From NCBI GenBank assembly GCA_950295325.1, contig OX485803.1, positions 67,969,554-68,033,553 of the forward strand: a stretch of 64,000 nucleotides of DNA, given 5' to 3'. Made by a program: the position numbers and the translations under genes. Position 1 is the stretch's first letter. Each line of letters begins with the position of its first letter. Below, in pieces: positions 60,535 to 64,000 of this stretch. The notes below the pieces were generated by a model. It searched no databases, was not told where the DNA came from, and saw nothing but the letters and a program-made list of their open reading frames with translations. This DNA is from Polytrichum commune. Its lineage: Eukaryota; Streptophyta; Polytrichopsida; Polytrichales; Polytrichaceae.

Positions 60535-60725
60535 CTTATTCTTATGAACAGTTTTGGTTGCAATAATTTGCAGAATTTGGCGGTGCATTAGTGCACTTTA
60601 ATGTTCGGACATTCGAATTTAGGATCTCATGGTGTTTGAATTTCGTATTTAGAGGGTTGAGCTTTCGTGAATCAAGGGAAAAGTAAGTACACCACATCTC
60701 ATGACTCAAAGAATGTTGTGAAATA
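60535..60725. repeat. Dispersed repeat, inverted match of 50768-50945
   Basis: The reverse complement of this segment shares 'acattctttgagtca', 'acaccatgag(a/g)tcc' and 'ctgcaaattattgcaac' with 50768-50945. No frame and no clear ends. Confidence 0.5.
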
Positions 60726-60744
60726 CTGTTCTCCCCCTTCAATA

Positions 60745-61500
60745 TGACACATTTGGTCGCGCAGGAAAGTGTCGTACTATCTGAATGTTGTATTTTGCAT
60801 AATACGACATTAAAGTCTAAAATGTCATTATGTATACAAAATGAAGATATATAAGTATGAAAGAGCATTTTTATTAAAGAAATATGCTCGCAACGTGACA
60901 CAATATGGAGTTTAAAAAAGAACATAGTCCAATGATAATGTCTTCATCATATCACACATTATGAAAGTAAGAATATGTTGTCTTCTGATGATGTTTGTTG
61001 ATGTTGGAATTTGGCATCTTGTTCAATTACTACATAAAAGATTGCATGTTTGTCACATCTACAAACGAAAACTCCGAAGGTTGCTCCACTGCAAAATTTG
61101 ATAGTAATTGGGCATACTCATGTGCTTGAGGAATCTTGACTATTGGTGTTGGCTGGTCATCCACATCATTCCCCTCCATTGGCTCTTCATTCAAATGAAT
61201 CAAATCTAAACCCAAATGGCTTTCTCTACACATGCCGAATCCACCAACTCAACCATGTTGTACTATGCATCAACAATTTCCTCTCGTGCTAATTGCCAAT
61301 TGCACAATAAGCATTACTCCACTTCTAAGATTCAAAGAGGACACAAGATTTGCCAAGTCATTTGTTGTTTCGTTCATTCTCAATTTCTCATGTTCATCAT
61401 CTATGGCAAAATCGACATTCCGGTCTGCAAGTGAAGTCTTGGACATCCTCCAATTGTTTCATAAAATTTGGGGATTCATCTCTCTCCACACCTAAAAGCT
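60745..61500 (-). pseudogene. pogo/Tigger-like transposase C-terminal remnant
   Basis: Minus-strand pieces of a transposase tail occur in shifting frames: DDEHEKLRMNETTNDLANLV (about 61400), EEIVDA near 61265, YNMVELVDSAC near 61250, and PIVKIPQAHEYAQLL near 61125. The order 'EEIV', acidic linker, then 'A..LL' helix fits the C-terminal region of plant pogo/Tigger transposases. Downstream, near 60745-60830, is a subterminal signature (aatatgacacattt, gtgtcgtactat) like that of the element at 36.2-36.9 kb. The catalytic core is missing. Confidence 0.4.
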
Positions 61501-61559
61501 CCACATAATAGCATGCCTTACATTAGGCATTAATTTCCTCAAGTCTTGGTGAGTAGTAG

Positions 61560-62000
61560 AAGTATCATACTGAAAGAGAACCCATTCCAAAAGCTTTTTC
61601 TCATACTGAACTTGAATATGGGTACAAGTTGGGTTTGTTTGAGTAGGGACCAACGAATGTGGTTGAGGCTTTGGAGTAGATGTTGCCAATAAAGCTCATG
61701 GTGTTGGGAGGTATCCTAAATCTTCCATAATGGCCAAGAGGCATAGGTGGTCTATGGAATTGTAGGCATTTTTGATGTTCATGTATAGGATATGTATCTT
61801 GTTGGGTGTATTTGGTGTCTTTGAATGCTACGAATGCATTTGGATTTGACAAGTTTCTTGAATCCTTGTTGGCTATCGTTAAGTAATTGGTATGTTTCTC
61901 CGTGGTCTTGGATGAGAGTGGTGTTAGTGCCATTGGTGTGAGAGATTATCACCATTCTAACAAAGCTATTCCAACAGTACGGTAACAATTGTGTAGCAAA
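61560..62000 (-). pseudogene. LINE reverse transcriptase fragment
   Basis: Minus-strand peptides LLNDSQQGFKK (about 61890, the RT '.Q.GF+' motif), ILYMNIKNAYNSIDH (about 61790, motif A region, with Asn where the catalytic Asp is expected) and FIGNIYSKASTTF (about 61690) lie in different frames. They come from the RT domain of a LINE, possibly the same family as the other copies here. It is short, frameshifted and inactive. Confidence 0.6.
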
Positions 62001-63864
62001 TGTTCTAAGAACATTGATGCAATTCTAACAAGACTGTCGTGTGTAATGTCTTTTGCTACATTGATTAGGTTCAAGTTTAAGCAAGATCACCCTTTTCATT
62101 ACTTAGTTATGTAGTCATTACAGAGGCAAGTTCGACCATATCATTAAGCTCTTTGATTGTTAGTCCAAGGTGTCCATTGCTAAGCAAGCATGTCCACGGT
62201 TAAACCAACAATTGGTCATGTGAGATGTGTACTTGTAACTATGGTTGAGGGGTAGCTTGATTACCAAAGCAATCTAATAACTAGCTTGGAACTACTCTGT
62301 AGTGGTTTGATGATCAATTTGAGTATTGGATCAATCTACAACTTTACACACCTAACCAGGGGTTTACACAACCTGCTAATTAGCAACTTGTGATGAGCGA
62401 TGGCACTTCATTGGTAATCAATACTAGTACTCTACTGTTTACGATACTCTGTGATTGGTTTATAAAACAGACTTGTCAAGAGAAGAAGTGCTCTTGCAAG
62501 GTTTTGATGAGGAAGTTTTTTATGTTTGGTTTTGTTTAACACATAGGGTATGGTGGAAAAGACATACTTGGTTTGGATGTTCGGGGTGGTGTATTGCAAG
62601 TGGCTGATAACTAGCTTGGAACTACTCTGTAGCGTTTTGATGATCAATTTGAGTATTGGATTAGTCTATGACTCTACACACCTAACCAGGGGTATATACA
62701 ACGACACTTGGTTTGGATATTCGGGGTGCTGTATTGTAAGCAGCTCCTCCAGAAGTTGGTCACTCCACTGCATTGGTTAGCATTTTCAATGCAGTTGGTT
62801 AATCAACTACGGATTTAGCTAATCAGCCACTTGTTCGTCTGCAAACTTTGGTTCTCGCAGCTACAAGATTCGGGGCGGAAATGCATTGGCTCATCTATTG
62901 ATTGCGGCATTGGAGTGCAGTGCTCAACTAAAAACTTCGGTGTTGAGCTTTGATGGGGGTTGTGCCTTGTGGTTACTCAGCTAAGGAATCAAGCAATCAG
63001 CCACGGTTTAGCTGCAATTTACGGTGTTGAAAACTACCGACTTCGGTGTGAGCACCGATGGAGGTTGTGCCTCGAGTTGTGGGTTTTGGTGCTGGAGTGT
63101 TGCAGATTAATTAAGCGAGACTGTGTATTCGATCATTGAGGTGGATCGATTTCCGCAGTTGTGCGACAAGAAATCACCTCAGTTGCTTAACATCAGATCT
63201 CAATGGCAGCAGTGTTGAGATCATTTGAGATCATCCGTTGCTAATCTCAGCAGTAGATCTCGTGCTATTAATCCCAGCAGTGTTGAGATCATTTGTTGGA
63301 GGCCGCTCATTTGATCATTTGTAAGCAAATTGTCCTGCATAATAAATGTGCATGGAAAAATTCAGCCAAAGAACAGTTTCCTCACCACACTTGGGCATTT
63401 TGGGGTGAAACGGGTGAATTCAATGACGTGGGTTCTGGAGTTTTTGAAAGGAGATTGACACATGTTTGGTGAAATGAAATCATACAGATGTGAGTCGGTC
63501 GTAGTCTTCATTATCTTAGTACCAATTCATTCCAAAGGAATTAATTCAGATTCATTTGAATGTGATTTTTTTCAATGCTTGCAATGCCCTAATCTTGAAT
63601 GATGCCCCCAATGAGCTTAGAACTTCAACTAAATGAATGGACATTAAAAAATTTGAATACGGAAATTCCCAGCAATGGATGTTCTTTAAATGTCAATCAA
63701 TACATTACTAGACAATAACATGGTATTCATGAAAAATGTCACAAATGACATTTTCTCAAGTACAAGGAAGGCCAACTTGAATTGGTCTTTGGAGGCAGCT
63801 TTGCCAACTACATCTGGATGTGTTCACAAAATGCTAGTAGCATGTGCAAGTGATAAGGAGGGAA
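62001..63864. repeat. Repetitive intergenic tract with about 330-bp duplication
   Basis: 'actagcttggaactactctgtag' to 'cacacctaaccaggggt' occurs at about 62279-62363 and again at 62609-62693. A neighbouring 'acttggtttggat(g/a)ttcggggtg' occurs at about 62568 and 62705. 63180-63300 has short repeats around 'agcagtgttgagatcatttg'. No gene was recognised; the plus-strand frame 63690-63884 is not convincing. Confidence 0.45.
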
Positions 63865-63964
63865 GAAGTCTTTTTATATCATGAATGTTATGTTCTTCAT
63901 TGTTATTTCAAACACTCTCGATAGCAATTGAAACATAATATTCATGATATAAAAAGACGACTTC
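63865..63964. repeat. Inverted repeat (hairpin), about 40-bp arms
   Basis: The left arm starts gaagtctttttatatcatgaat and the right arm ends attcatgatataaaaagacgacttc, separated by about 20 bases. Arms differ by small indels. It may be a solo foldback element or an end of something reaching past the window. Confidence 0.6.
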
Positions 63965-64000
63965 TTTACTCTATGAGCTTGTATCCATATAGAATTGGTT

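Noticed and set aside
61216-61495. Plus-strand ORFs over 61.2-61.5 kb
   Set aside because: They lie antisense to the pogo/Tigger-like transposase remnant, which gives a more coherent reading.

Overview
This window looks like nuclear DNA of a land plant. It has short exons split by GT-AG introns, an intact TIR-NBS-LRR (TNL) immune receptor, two copies of the E2F dimerisation partner DP, a first exon of plant cyclin-L, and many plant-type transposon remnants. The large repeat-filled gaps, and a TIR domain joined to a kinase-2 motif ending in Trp, suggest a seed-free plant (fern, lycophyte or bryophyte) or another lineage with a large genome. The sequence alone does not settle the species.

Layout. 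0.85-1.7 kb: tandem repeats and a LINE 3' tail. 2.07-7.53 kb (+): a TNL gene whose exons join in frame, with a minisatellite in its last large intron. 9.1-11.7 kb (-): a TANGLED-like gene, apparently lacking its 5' exons, whose 3' end is tandemly triplicated. 12.2-16.3 kb: repeats, including sequence shared with the DNA upstream of DP copy 1. 16.8-21.6 kb (-): DP copy 1, nine exons, apparently intact. 21.9-40 kb: repeats, a 1.8 kb decayed LINE, MITEs, a tRNA-type SINE, a GC-rich island and long AT-rich stretches without recognisable genes. 39.6-43.8 kb (-): a diverged segmental duplicate with DP exons 2-9. 44.0-44.2 kb (-): cyclin-L exon 1, directly upstream of DP copy 2. 45.6-64 kb: mainly transposon remnants (LINEs, SINE, Harbinger-like TIR elements, pogo/Tigger-like elements, a hAT inside a Tc1/mariner-like transposase gene, a candidate HUH-endonuclease element, and a MITE with a 63-bp hairpin).

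The most notable observation is that the DP duplication breaks inside DP intron 1. In the new copy the DP first exon is missing and a cyclin-L first exon lies in its place, same strand and same splice phase. A transcript joining cyclin-L exon 1 to DP exons 2-9 would stay open for 336 codons, so this is a candidate young chimeric cell-cycle gene formed by exon shuffling. Transcript data are needed to know whether it is expressed.

All coordinates were worked out by eye. Splice sites and repeat edges are therefore inferred, and family names rest on motif recognition rather than database searches.
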